Positions 1 through 8,170 of a stretch of 64,000 bases of DNA are shown here, piece after piece. Below the pieces are notes generated by a model. That model had not been told where the DNA came from and did no database searches. It saw only the letters and a list, made by a program, of their open reading frames with translations. The position numbers were made by a program, and so were the translations under genes. The number at the start of each line of letters is the position of its first letter. The first letter of the stretch is position 1. This DNA comes from an uncultured Clostridia bacterium. GTDB lineage: Bacteria > Bacillota > Clostridia > Christensenellales > Borkfalkiaceae. The DNA is taken from positions 1-64,000 of the forward strand of contig CALVLV010000009.1 in NCBI GenBank assembly GCA_944341075.1, read 5' to 3'.

Positions 1-2
1 GT

Positions 3-524
3 TCAAGTTATGCTCTTAATATAAACGTATTGCGCGGAGAATGGGGATATGAAGGCTTCGTTATAACGGACTATAATGTTATAAATGCTTCCGAGTCCGA
101 GGCCTGCCTCGCCGGAGGGTGCAATCTGCAGCTCACCGGTATGGAAAATCCTCTTCCCGAAACTTCTTCAAACGGAGTTCAGAGTATGCTGCGCGACAGC
201 CTTCACCGCTCGCTCTATTTCTGCGCGAACAGCAGGCTGGTTGCAGGCATCGGCGATAATTACAGCGAAGGCATTCCCGTATATGTTCTGGCGCTTATAG
301 CAATCGACGTCGTAATTCTCGCGTATGTTGTATGCGGCATATTGCTTAACGTATATAATATCCGCTTTGCAAATCGTTCCGAAGTGACGTCGGCAATGAA
401 AAAGAAGAGGTTGGTTCTCAACATAGTTTATTACGCATTGCTTGCGGCATTCCTTATTGCCGTGATCGTAATATTCTTTGCGTGGGGGCTTCCTCTGTTG
501 CAGCAGGCTTTCAAAATATCTTAA
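3..524 (+). CDS. C-terminal part of a membrane-anchored, permuted GH3 glycosidase (5' end outside window)
   Basis: The reading frame is open from the first bases and ends in TAA. The visible part carries the GH3 nucleophile motif (RGEWGYEGFVITDY; Asp codon at 69-71), which lies near the C-terminus as in the other permuted GH3 proteins of this window. After about 75 residues comes a C-terminal membrane region with two hydrophobic helices separated by a basic stretch; the complete copies end in one helix. The second helix ends close to the C-terminus, so topology may differ from the paralogues. A terminator follows 7 nt after the stop, so this is the last gene of its transcript. Nothing can be said about the N-terminal sandwich and FnIII domains. 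Glycosidase assignment is secure at family level; substrate is unknown. Confidence 0.85.
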   Translation, partial: SSYALNINVLRGEWGYEGFVITDYNVINASESEACLAGGCNLQLTGMENPLPETSSNGVQSMLRDSLHRSLYFCANSRLVAGIGDNYSEGIPVYVLALIAIDVVILAYVVCGILLNVYNIRFANRSEVTSAMKKKRLVLNIVYYALLAAFLIAVIVIFFAWGLPLLQQAFKIS

Positions 525-530
525 AGGTAA

Positions 531-567
531 AAAACCGTGTCGTAAAATTTTGCGGCACGGTTTTTTT
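531..567 (+). terminator. Intrinsic terminator after the GH3 fragment
   Basis: Stem AACCGTGTCG pairs with CGGCACGGTT and is followed by seven T residues. It starts a few bases after the GH3 stop codon. The stretch from 568 to 806 holds no convincing gene; I see nothing else in it. Confidence 0.85.
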
Positions 568-806
568 AATGTTGCCGTGTGTAAATAAACGGTAAGGGAC
601 TGTATATAAGTCTGACCAAAACAATTCGGCATTGAGTAATATGTAAATGCCATGCTGAAATCTGCTGCCATTGGACTTAAATGGGGGAACCCCTGCCGTT
701 TATATGTGCACACTTTTTTATTCTGTAGGGTTTGAATATGCGTAGCCATTCCGGTGACAATGTTTTTCGGGTAAATCAATAGTTGCTCTTTTTATCGCGT
801 ATATTG

Positions 807-857
807 CAATACTGCCACGCGGGAGAAATTTTTTCTGCGGGCAGTATTGATTTTTTT
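807..857 (+). terminator. Hairpin with T-tract, second terminator-like element
   Basis: CAATACTGCC (807-816) pairs with GGGCAGTATTG (839-849), followed by TTTTTTT. It lies about 280 nt after the GH3 gene and directly before a promoter whose -35 box overlaps its right arm. It may insulate the structured RNA downstream or end an unrecognised short transcript. Confidence 0.7.
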
Positions 858-875
858 GTTGCCTTATGATATAAT
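847..875 (+). promoter_or_regulatory. Sigma-A promoter of the structured RNA / isomerase leader
   Basis: -35 TTGATT (847-852), 17-bp spacer, -10 TATAAT (870-875). Predicted transcription start is about 881, exactly where the outer stem of the RNA described next begins. Confidence 0.7.
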
Positions 876-880
876 TTAGT

Positions 881-1012
881 TGCTCTGCAATCTAATAAAG
901 CGTGATAAGGTTACAACGGCATAGGTGTACCCTTATATTACCGTATTACGCGGATTGTAGAGCAGGTTAAGGGCAACATTCTTTGCGGGCGCCCTTGCGG
1001 GCGCTCTTTTTT
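881..1012 (+). ncRNA. Structured leader RNA or small RNA, possible riboswitch with terminator
   Basis: A 12-bp outer stem (881-892 with 953-964, one G-U pair) encloses a short helix (900-903 with 948-951) and an inner hairpin (905-910 with 931-936, extended by 912-914 with 927-929). The apical loop contains ACGG (916-919), which can pair with CCGT (941-944), a possible pseudoknot. A strong terminator hairpin follows (987-994 with 999-1006, loop TTGC, then TTTTTT). AAGGGC at about 969-974 can instead pair with GCCCTT at 991-996, taking the left arm of the terminator, a classic antiterminator arrangement. The ATG of the isomerase-like gene is 46 nt after the T-tract. I do not recognise a named RNA class. 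It could also be a free-standing small RNA. Confidence 0.6.
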
Positions 1013-1058
1013 AAGGATGTATGCCTGTTTGGCGGTTATTATAATTTAAGGGGGATGC

Positions 1059-1904
1059 ATGTTAAAAGCCGTTCAGCAATTTGCAATAAGAAATGTATTT
1101 AAGAATGAAGAGAGCGCGGAATATGCCCTTTCTGCGGCAAAGGAGTGCGGGTACGAGGCTATAGAGATGTGCGGATTTCTTACCAGAAAGCTTCCTTTGC
1201 TCATACGCGGCTTTGCCGCGATGGCGGGCATGGCGATAGGCCCTTGCGGAAAACTTGACTGGCGTGGCATTATAAGCAGAAGCGGGCTTAAGGTTGTAAG
1301 CGTTCACGAAGACCTTGGCACAATAACTTCCAAGACCGGAATGGTGGCGGAGGAGGCGGAAGGCTTCGGCACCGATACTGTTGTGATTACGGGGATGTTT
1401 AAATTTGATTACTCCGATAAAGACGGTGTGCTCAAACTTGCAGAGCAGCTCAATTCGGCAGGGAATATGCTTAAAACACAGGGCTTGAGGCTGCTGTATC
1501 ATAATCACAATTGCGAACTATGCCGCATCGGGCAATCAGGCGGCACCGCCCTTGAACTTTTAATTGAAAACACCGATCCCGGGCTTGTTAATTTTGAATA
1601 CGATTCGTATTGGGTGGCGGAAACAGGTGCAGACCCCGTGGAATGGATGGAGCGCCTGGGCAGCCGCGTCCGCCTGTGGCACATAAACGACAGGGGCTTC
1701 CGCCCCGCCGGCAAAACGGCTTCCATACGCAAATCGGGCGGCATGGAGCTTGGAACGGGCAATATGCCGCTCAGAAAGCTTATTGCAAAGGCAAAGCAAC
1801 TAGGCGTAGAGGCTGTGATACTTGAAAATCATGCCGATTGGATAGACGGCGACCCGGTAAAGTCGCTTAAAATGAGCGCAGATTTTTTAAACAGCAACTT
1901 ATAA
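1059..1904 (+). CDS. Sugar phosphate isomerase/epimerase-like TIM-barrel protein
   Basis: The 281-residue protein belongs to the xylose-isomerase-like TIM-barrel superfamily (sugar phosphate isomerases/epimerases, IolE/IolI type). Visible signatures are LLYHNHNCEL in the middle, FEYDSYWV with a likely metal-binding Asp, the WHIND motif with a metal-binding His, and ILENHADW near the end. These enzymes usually use a divalent metal to isomerise or epimerise a free or phosphorylated sugar or inositol derivative in the cytoplasm. The start is supported by AAGGGGG just upstream. The gene is alone between the structured RNA and a 200-bp gap before a two-component system. If the upstream RNA is a riboswitch this gene is its target. 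The specific substrate cannot be read from the sequence. Confidence 0.75.
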   Translation: MLKAVQQFAIRNVFKNEESAEYALSAAKECGYEAIEMCGFLTRKLPLLIRGFAAMAGMAIGPCGKLDWRGIISRSGLKVVSVHEDLGTITSKTGMVAEEAEGFGTDTVVITGMFKFDYSDKDGVLKLAEQLNSAGNMLKTQGLRLLYHNHNCELCRIGQSGGTALELLIENTDPGLVNFEYDSYWVAETGADPVEWMERLGSRVRLWHINDRGFRPAGKTASIRKSGGMELGTGNMPLRKLIAKAKQLGVEAVILENHADWIDGDPVKSLKMSADFLNSNL

Positions 1905-2106
1905 TAACATAAATTCACCTGCATATATGCCGCAATTATCGGCATTGCGCAGCTTGAATTGCATTTTTTATGCCGCTTAAAAACATAAAGCGCATAAAGC
2001 AAAATAAGGTTGTTTGCAGCTTTTTCCTGCAGATAAAAAATGTATTGCGACGCATGCATACACTGCTGTAAATCGGCGGTTTATGTAAAAGGCGTCGGGG
2101 GGGGGT
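1905..2106. other. Intergenic region before the first two-component system
   Basis: About 200 bp without a gene. It contains a small hairpin (TGCCG / CGGCA near 1926-1943) without a T-tract, a 5-bp hairpin near 2018-2034, and ends in a run of nine G residues directly before the next start codon. No clear -35/-10 pair was found. Confidence 0.4.
2097..2105 (+). promoter_or_regulatory. G9 homopolymer in ribosome-binding-site position
   Basis: Nine consecutive G residues end one base before the ATG of the response regulator. No other Shine-Dalgarno-like sequence is present, so the tract (G-C and G-U pairing with the 16S tail) seems to be the ribosome site. Slippage would change spacing to the start codon. 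Confidence 0.5.
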
Positions 2107-2814
2107 ATGTATTCTATAGCTATAGTGGACGATGACGACAACGATATAAGTGCGTTAAAGTCTGTATTGGAGCGGTATTTTAAAGAAAACGGCGGAGAAT
2201 GCAGCATAGCAGTGTTCCATGACGGCGCCGATCTTATAAAGGACTACTGCCCGCGGTATGATCTTGTCTTTCTGGACATAGATATGGAAAGGCTAAACGG
2301 AATGGCTGCGGCTCAGCATATACGCAAAACCGACGAGTTTACCGCGATAATTTTTGTTACGCGCATGGCAAAATATGCAATAAAGGGTTATTCTGTAAGC
2401 GCCCTTGACTTTATCGTCAAGCCGCTGGAATACTTCAGTTTTGCTTTAAAGCTGCGGCGCGCGCTTGCATATGTGGATTCCAACCACCGCAAAACCGTAT
2501 GCCTGAAGGAGGGCAACAGCGTTTCTTATATTGACGAAAGCGACATAATGTATATTGAAACGCTCAAGCACTATCTGGTATACCATACAAAACAGCGCAA
2601 TTTAAAAATATTTGCATCGCTGAAATCGGCGTTGGACACGCTCTCTCCTGAAAAGTTCTGCATGTGCAACCGCTGTTATATAGTAAATTTGCGCTATGTT
2701 ACTGAAATTAAAGACAATATTGTCGTTGTGGGCGGGGACGAGCTTATAATAAGCCGCTACCGCCGCAAGGAATTCATGGAGGCGCTTGCCAGGTTCTGGG
2801 GAAAGAGGGGGTGA
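2107..2814 (+). CDS. LytTR-family response regulator
   Basis: 235 residues. The N-terminal receiver domain (about 1-120) has the acidic cluster IVDDDDND, phospho-acceptor Asp57 in FLDIDM, and a Lys in IVKPLEY. The C-terminal LytTR DNA-binding domain (about 130-235) shows DIMYIETLKHY, the CNRCYIVNLRYVTEI core and ISRYRRKEF. AgrA-like regulators of this type bind paired direct repeats about two helical turns apart. The kinase gene follows after 6 nt, so the pair is one operon. Likely targets are the two promoters at 4221-4287 and 8047-8114, which carry identical paired boxes 21 bp apart; this is inference from architecture and proximity. A second, paralogous regulator lies at 21631-22344. Start chosen at the only ATG in place, after the G9 tract. 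Confidence 0.93.
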   Translation: MYSIAIVDDDDNDISALKSVLERYFKENGGECSIAVFHDGADLIKDYCPRYDLVFLDIDMERLNGMAAAQHIRKTDEFTAIIFVTRMAKYAIKGYSVSALDFIVKPLEYFSFALKLRRALAYVDSNHRKTVCLKEGNSVSYIDESDIMYIETLKHYLVYHTKQRNLKIFASLKSALDTLSPEKFCMCNRCYIVNLRYVTEIKDNIVVVGGDELIISRYRRKEFMEALARFWGKRG

Positions 2815-2820
2815 GCGGCC

Positions 2821-4146
2821 ATGCGTGAATTGATTGATTTTTTCTTTATGGTAAAGTTTTTCCCCAGCCTTGCCATAGGCGCCGTGCTGCTTGCCAGGTA
2901 TTTGCCAAAACGCAAGTACTATCTGCTCCGCCTTGTCGTCATGTTTATGGCTATGACGGCGATATCTGTATTGTTGTGGAGCGCGATGCGTTCTCAGCAG
3001 ATATATAATGCGCTGGGCGGGTTTGCGTATATTCTGTGCGACGCATTGTTTTTCTTTGAAATAGTGTTGCTGTTGTGCTTTTGTTTCCACTGTAATTTTT
3101 TCGACGCCATGCTGTACAATGTGGGCGGGTGGAGCATAGAGCATATAGCATATTCGCTGTCAATGATTTTCGGGCTGGCGCTCGGTGTGGAAAATATTCT
3201 TATAGACTACAGCGTAGAGTATTTTGTTATTACGGTAATCACCTATCTGGTTGTATATATCGTGGCGGCAATTGCGTCGTGGGCGCTCTGCCGCAACGGC
3301 ATAGTCCGTCTTGACAGAACAAAAGTACTGCTGCCTTCATGCCTGATAGTTGTGGTAACGGTAGTGATGAACATATATACACCCGTTGCCGAGGTACCTG
3401 CGGTCGCGCTTATAATAATAAAGATATTTGCCGTAATATGCTGCATAATCAGCCTGTGCCTTGTATTTAATATGTTCGAAAACGGCAGGTACCGCTACGA
3501 GCTGGACACCCTTGAACAGCTCGACAGAAAAAAGACCGAACAATACGAAATATCAAGGGAGACGATAGACATAATAAACATAAAGTGCCACGACCTGAAA
3601 AAGATGATAGGCGCAATGCTGGGGCAGCGCAATATTGTATCTGACAAGGAGTTGCAGGATATAAGCAAGCAGATATGCATATACGACGCGCTTGTAAACA
3701 CGGGCAACAAGGCGCTGGATCTGATTCTTACAGAAAAGAGCCTGTATTGCGAAAAGAACAATATAAAATTGTCTATAATGGCCGACGGCGACGCGCTGGG
3801 GTTCATGAGCGACGGCGACATATATGCCTTTTTCGGCAACATATTAGATAACGCCGTTGAGGCGTGCATGAAGCTTGAGCCTGAAAAGCGGGTTATCTCC
3901 CTGCAGATAAAAAGCATGGGCGGCACGCTTGCCGTACACGAAGATAATTACTACTCAGGCAACATAACCTATGTAAACGGCGTGCCGCGCACGTCTAAAT
4001 CGAATACAAACGACCACGGGTACGGCATACTAAGCATTCGCCGCATTGCAGAAAAGTACGAAGGCGGTGTAAGTCTTTCCGCCCAGAACAACGTTTTTTC
4101 CCTTGACGCCGTTATACCTGCTCCCGGTCGGGCTAAAGCCGTATAG
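2821..4146 (+). CDS. GHKL-type (AgrC-like) sensor histidine kinase
   Basis: 441 residues. The N-terminal half (about 1-215) is a polytopic membrane domain of roughly six helices. It is followed by a coiled linker and the H-box CHDLKKM with His257 as likely phosphorylation site, then the GHKL ATPase: N-box FFGNILDNAVEAC and G-box HGYGILSIRRIAEKY. This is the architecture of AgrC/ComD/NatK kinases that partner LytTR regulators. No agrB- or agrD-like gene is next to it, so the signal is unknown and may not be a peptide. It probably phosphorylates the regulator encoded directly upstream. A terminator follows its stop codon. The paralogous kinase at 22341-23687 has the same layout. Confidence 0.92.
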   Translation: MRELIDFFFMVKFFPSLAIGAVLLARYLPKRKYYLLRLVVMFMAMTAISVLLWSAMRSQQIYNALGGFAYILCDALFFFEIVLLLCFCFHCNFFDAMLYNVGGWSIEHIAYSLSMIFGLALGVENILIDYSVEYFVITVITYLVVYIVAAIASWALCRNGIVRLDRTKVLLPSCLIVVVTVVMNIYTPVAEVPAVALIIIKIFAVICCIISLCLVFNMFENGRYRYELDTLEQLDRKKTEQYEISRETIDIINIKCHDLKKMIGAMLGQRNIVSDKELQDISKQICIYDALVNTGNKALDLILTEKSLYCEKNNIKLSIMADGDALGFMSDGDIYAFFGNILDNAVEACMKLEPEKRVISLQIKSMGGTLAVHEDNYYSGNITYVNGVPRTSKSNTNDHGYGILSIRRIAEKYEGGVSLSAQNNVFSLDAVIPAPGRAKAV

Positions 4147-4169
4147 CCGTACTTAAAATTCAACAGTTA

Positions 4170-4203
4170 AAAAAGGTTTCCGCAATGCGCGGAAGCCTTT
4201 TTT
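4170..4203 (+). terminator. Intrinsic terminator after the first two-component operon
   Basis: AAAAAGG-TTTCCGC pairs with GCGGAAGCCTTTTTT, giving a long hairpin with an A-tract before and a T-tract after the stem, so it may act in both directions. Confidence 0.88.
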
Positions 4204-4220
4204 GTTTTTGCGCCTTTGCA

Positions 4221-4248
4221 CTATTCGCGTATGAATGTAAGCTATTCG
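4221..4248 (+). promoter_or_regulatory. Paired CTATTCG boxes, likely LytTR regulator site
   Basis: CTATTCG occurs at 4221-4227 and again at 4242-4248, exactly 21 bp apart (two helical turns, same face). The right box ends 10 bp before the -35 element. The same pair recurs at 8047-8074 before another sigma-A promoter. Spacing and position fit activation by a LytTR dimer; the regulator at 2107-2814 is the obvious candidate. Confidence 0.7.
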
Positions 4249-4258
4249 GGAAAAGTCC

Positions 4259-4287
4259 TTGAATATGTCAATTACTGTCTATATAAT
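4259..4287 (+). promoter_or_regulatory. Sigma-A promoter of lipoprotein/GH78-like unit
   Basis: -35 TTGAAT (4259-4264), 17-bp spacer, -10 TATAAT (4282-4287). It drives the genes at 4332-7920. Confidence 0.8.
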
Positions 4288-4331
4288 GTGAATTACTCAC
4301 AAACCCAATCGTGATTAAAGGAGGAACAATC

Positions 4332-5531
4332 ATGAGTAATTTAAAAAAATGGTTAATAGGCGGGCTTTCGCTTGCGGTTGCCGCCACAATGGCCGCAGGA
4401 CTTGCCGCCTGCAGCGACGATGTGAAGAAAGATGATGGGGAGAATAAGCCGCCTGTAACCGGAACTACGGAAATCGAATGGCAGTTTACCGGACACCATA
4501 CCGATGAAACCCTTACGGGCTACTGCTTTGACTATTACATACTGCTCAATCTGTTCAACGACGGCAGCGTTGCCGGCAGCGGCTATAACCAGCTCAGCAT
4601 GGACAGCTCTGCCTACGATAAAAATTCGGGCTTCTATGAAAAGTGGTGGACAGGCTCGTGGGAAGAAACAAAGAATTCCGAAGGGCTTGACTGCATAAAG
4701 CTGAACGTGCGCTATGATGAAGACGCCAAAAATATCATGGGCGGCGGCTTTGCCACAAGCAGGTTCGAATACGAACTTTATCCCACGTCTGAAGGCACCA
4801 TTACATTTACGCTCGACTGCCCCATATTCTCTGGCCGCCAGCAGCAGGTAACGGGCAGCAAAACGGTAAAATACAGCGATTTGAATGCCTTTATACAGGG
4901 CAATCTGTGCGTGTTTGAAGAGCCTGAATATGCCGTTATGTTTGACTCTGCGTCAGACAGAGTTCCCGGAAGGCTGTATCTGCAGGAAGATGGCACGGCG
5001 CTGTTCTATGTTGGCAATGTTGACCCCGCCACCAACCAGGCCAAGTATGTAATCAGCCAAACGTGGTCATGGACGTACGATGGCGGTAAACTTGTAATAA
5101 AAACAGGTGCAACTTCGCAAATCGAGGCAACCATCAACGGCACCAAGGCAACCATAAAATACGACCGCAACGCAATGGGCAATACTATTTCTTATACTAT
5201 GGAGTGTGCCGATATATCTGCCCTTGAAGATTTAACGCCCGATCAGCCCGCAGCACCCGAAACCATTCTTACGTTTAAGGGCGAAAAAGGCGGCAGCCTT
5301 GTGCTGTATAGCGACAATACAGGAGTAATGAATTCCCAGGGCGTTCACTCTATGAATATCACATGGGAGTATAAGGACGGCAAACTTACTGTCACAGAAA
5401 CCGATAATGGGAAAAAGCACGAGGCGGTTATAGAAGGTAAAAAAGCTACCGTTACTTACACGGCTTCTTATGGAACATACGATTTAAGCGATACGTTTGT
5501 CTGCAACGATATATCTGCCATTATAAAGTAA
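4332..5531 (+). CDS. Lipoprotein of unknown function with repeated beta-rich domains
   Basis: 399 residues from the ATG preceded by AAAGGAGG; an in-frame GTG 21 nt upstream is less likely. A signal peptide ends in the lipobox LAAC, so the protein is anchored on the outer face of the membrane. The first part (about 45-190) contains G-x-L-F-N-D-G-S-V and W-x-G-S-W-E-E-T motifs. It is followed by two related beta-rich segments (about 195-300 and 310-398), each with a DG...L...DNTG/DGTA strand pattern, a W-x-Y-DGGKL-type turn and an NGTKAT/EGKKAT turn. The lipoprotein at 12389-13534 is a clear paralogue in both parts. First gene behind the boxed promoter, 22 nt before a surface GH78-like gene, so a glycan-binding or accessory role is plausible but unproven. 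Confidence 0.8.
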   Translation: MSNLKKWLIGGLSLAVAATMAAGLAACSDDVKKDDGENKPPVTGTTEIEWQFTGHHTDETLTGYCFDYYILLNLFNDGSVAGSGYNQLSMDSSAYDKNSGFYEKWWTGSWEETKNSEGLDCIKLNVRYDEDAKNIMGGGFATSRFEYELYPTSEGTITFTLDCPIFSGRQQQVTGSKTVKYSDLNAFIQGNLCVFEEPEYAVMFDSASDRVPGRLYLQEDGTALFYVGNVDPATNQAKYVISQTWSWTYDGGKLVIKTGATSQIEATINGTKATIKYDRNAMGNTISYTMECADISALEDLTPDQPAAPETILTFKGEKGGSLVLYSDNTGVMNSQGVHSMNITWEYKDGKLTVTETDNGKKHEAVIEGKKATVTYTASYGTYDLSDTFVCNDISAIIK

Positions 5532-5553
5532 TTTACGTAGAGGCAGCTGTATT

Positions 5554-7920
5554 ATGAAAAAAATATTTTTAAAAATAATGGCTCTTGCCCTGTGCGGGGT
5601 AATGGGCGCAGGCTTGTTCGCTGCCTGCGGCGATAAGAGTACCCCGGAGACCCCTCCGGGCGAAAAGCCCGTAGAGGAGCAGCCGGTGGACAGGAGCGAT
5701 CTGGCATACTATACCGCGCTTGAAGATTACAAAAAGACCGACTGGAGCGGCGCAAAGTGGATATGGGCAAGCACCACGTCGGCAAATTCATACGTGGCCT
5801 TCCGCAAAACGTTCAATCTTGACGCGGCTCCCGAAGAGGCCGTGGCCAACATCGCCGCCGAAAGCAAGTACTATCTTTGGATGAACGGGCAGCTCGCCGT
5901 TTTAGACGGCGCGTCCAAGCGCGGCGCCACCCCCTACGACAGTTTTTACGAGCAGGTTGACCTGACCGATTACTTAAAAAAGGGCGAAAATACGCTTGTC
6001 ATATTGATATCGTATAACGGCCGCGGGGGCAATTCAAGCGTTGACCCCGGCAAGGCGGGACTTCTTTTTGAAATGAAGGCAGGCAGCCAGACGATTGTTT
6101 CCGACACATCGTTTAAGGCAAACAGGCTGCGCGCATACCGCAACAAGGGATTGCTTGGCGCAGACTGGCCCAACTATTCGCAGTCTTCCATGCTTGCGGA
6201 ATGGAACGTGTATTACGACGCTCGCGAAAGCGTGGGCGATTATACCGCCTCAGACTTCAACGACTCCTCGTGGGAGAACGCAACAGTGGTGTGCGAGGCG
6301 GGTGCGCAGCCGTTCAACGATACATATCTTTCGGTCATTCCGCTGATGAAGTTCGATGAAGAGTATACCTTGCTCAAAAGCGACTATATCGGCAAAAAGC
6401 TGACCGAAGATACTACAATAACCGTAGACCTGCCCGAAAATATGCAGTTCAGCCCCTACTTTGAACTGACTGCCGAAAGCAGCGGGCTAAGGTTCACTTA
6501 TTATACAAACACCCTTACCAGCCAGGGCATGGATTCTTTCCGCGACGATTATGTAACGGCGGAGGGTGCGCAGACCTACGAAAGCCTTCCCTGGCGCAGC
6601 GGCTCGCAGCTCATCATCCAGGCTCCCGCAGGCATAACCTTTACAAAAATCGGCTACCGCCGCAGCGGGTACAACAGCGAGCGTGCCGGCTCGTTCGTCA
6701 CCGAAAACGAGGATGTGAACACGCTGTGGCAAAAGGCTGTAAACACCTTGCTCATCTGCATGCGCGATACCTATATGGACTGCCCCGAAAGGGAGCGCTC
6801 GCCCTATATCGGCGACGCCGCCAACCAGATAGGCGAAACGTTCTATTCGTTAGACGAAAATTCGTGGGCGATGACCAAAAAGACAATACTCAATATAATA
6901 GGCTGGACAAAGACCGATAACTGCATACCACTGCGTTCGCCCAGCCTTGCCACCAACGAAAACCCCGTTCAAACGCTCAACTTTTTGGTTGCGGCATACG
7001 AATATTACCTGTATACGGGCGACGCCGAAACGGTAAAAGCGTTCTACCCCGTGGCTGTCAACTACCTTAAACTGTGGAGCCTGAATGCAGACGGCAGCAT
7101 AGTTTACCGCAACGGAACGTTTATGTGGGTGGACTGGGGCGACGGCGCAGACGCCGAAGTTCTGCAAAACTGCTGGTACTACTATGCGCTTTCTGCAGTG
7201 CAGAAACTTGCCGAAGGACTGAACATAACTTCTGACAGCCAATTCTTTTCGCAGCGCCTTGCTTCGGTAAAGGAAGGGTTTAAAAAATTCAAAAAGGACG
7301 GGGGTTACAGTTCGGGTACCTTGTACGACGACAGGGCAAACGCAATGGCTGTTGTAAGCGGCCTTGCCGAAGAGGACATGTACGACGAGATCCTCAACGT
7401 GCTTACCACAACATATAGCGCAAGCCCCTATATGGAAAAGTTCGTTGAAGAGGCGCTTTGCCTTATGGGTGAATACCGGGCCTGCCTTACCCGTATGCTG
7501 GCGCGCTATCAGACGATGATAGACGATAAAGATTCCACGCTGTGGGAACTTTGGGAAAAGGACGCCGGCACAATAAACCACGGCTGGACGGGCGGCTCGC
7601 TCACCGTTCTTTCAAAATATTTCGGCGGCATTTCACCCGATACGGCTGGGTACGAAAGTTATTCCATAAAGCTTACCGATGTGTTTGCCTCGCTTTCAAT
7701 GGGCGTAGTTACCCCTAAAGGCGACCTTTCGTACAGCATAAAAAAATCAGAAGACGGCACAGTTACCATAACTGTGGCGGCAATACAGGCCGAAGGCCGT
7801 CTGTACATACCTGCTGCGTGGGGCACGGTTTCCGCAGGTACGGCAGCGGTCACGCAGGAGGGCGAATACAACGTAGTCGCGCTCGCTGGTGGCAGTTATA
7901 CAATCACGGTTACTCCTTAA
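5554..7920 (+). CDS. Surface GH78-like lipoprotein (alpha-L-rhamnosidase family)
   Basis: 788 residues. The signal peptide ends in the lipobox FAAC, so the enzyme is tethered outside the cell. Residues about 60-200 form a beta-sandwich of the GH78 N-terminal type (WIWAS..., YYLWMNGQL, FYEQVDLTDYL, NTLVILISYNG). The (alpha/alpha)6 catalytic domain shows DCPERERSPYIGDA, corresponding to the family's DCPQRDER motif, then WVDWGDGAD, STLWELWEK, and NHGWTGG before the C-terminal beta domain. Family members remove terminal L-rhamnose; related sequences act on other sugars, so specificity is not certain. It lies 22 nt after the lipoprotein gene and before a strong terminator. The rhamnose operon at 47438-56654 could use the released sugar. 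Confidence 0.82.
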   Translation: MKKIFLKIMALALCGVMGAGLFAACGDKSTPETPPGEKPVEEQPVDRSDLAYYTALEDYKKTDWSGAKWIWASTTSANSYVAFRKTFNLDAAPEEAVANIAAESKYYLWMNGQLAVLDGASKRGATPYDSFYEQVDLTDYLKKGENTLVILISYNGRGGNSSVDPGKAGLLFEMKAGSQTIVSDTSFKANRLRAYRNKGLLGADWPNYSQSSMLAEWNVYYDARESVGDYTASDFNDSSWENATVVCEAGAQPFNDTYLSVIPLMKFDEEYTLLKSDYIGKKLTEDTTITVDLPENMQFSPYFELTAESSGLRFTYYTNTLTSQGMDSFRDDYVTAEGAQTYESLPWRSGSQLIIQAPAGITFTKIGYRRSGYNSERAGSFVTENEDVNTLWQKAVNTLLICMRDTYMDCPERERSPYIGDAANQIGETFYSLDENSWAMTKKTILNIIGWTKTDNCIPLRSPSLATNENPVQTLNFLVAAYEYYLYTGDAETVKAFYPVAVNYLKLWSLNADGSIVYRNGTFMWVDWGDGADAEVLQNCWYYYALSAVQKLAEGLNITSDSQFFSQRLASVKEGFKKFKKDGGYSSGTLYDDRANAMAVVSGLAEEDMYDEILNVLTTTYSASPYMEKFVEEALCLMGEYRACLTRMLARYQTMIDDKDSTLWELWEKDAGTINHGWTGGSLTVLSKYFGGISPDTAGYESYSIKLTDVFASLSMGVVTPKGDLSYSIKKSEDGTVTITVAAIQAEGRLYIPAAWGTVSAGTAAVTQEGEYNVVALAGGSYTITVTP

Positions 7921-7945
7921 TCTTTATTGCTCTATAATCCGCAAC

Positions 7946-7981
7946 GGGAGGGCTGCCTTCTGGCAGCCCTCCCGGCTTTTA
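7946..7981 (+). terminator. Strong intrinsic terminator
   Basis: GGGAGGGCTGCC pairs perfectly with GGCAGCCCTCCC around the loop TTCT, followed by GGCTTTT. It ends the 4332-7920 transcript. Confidence 0.9.
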
Positions 7982-8046
7982 ATGCATGTCGGGCAATAAT
8001 GCCTTCATGCTGCAACGCAGTGCTCCCCTGTTTTGGCGCGATACTG

Positions 8047-8114
8047 CTATTCGCGTATGCGTCGGCGCTATTCGGGTAGTGGTTATTGATTTTGTTATTT
8101 GCGTTCTTTATAAT
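8047..8114 (+). promoter_or_regulatory. Second CTATTCG box pair with sigma-A promoter
   Basis: CTATTCG at 8047-8053 and 8068-8074, again 21 bp apart, then -35 TTGATT (8086-8091), 17-bp spacer and -10 TATAAT (8109-8114). Layout matches 4221-4287 to within one base. It drives the lipoprotein/GH3 unit starting at 8171. Confidence 0.75.
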
Positions 8115-8170
8115 GAACGTACCAAAAAAAATTTTATAATTTCTGACAGAAATTGAGGAGGAAAAGAATT

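Noticed and set aside
168..779. 203-residue open frame on the - strand over the first intergenic region
   Set aside because: It runs through the terminator and the end of the GH3 gene, starts at a weak TTG and its translation is rich in Cys, Tyr and basic residues without any protein pattern.
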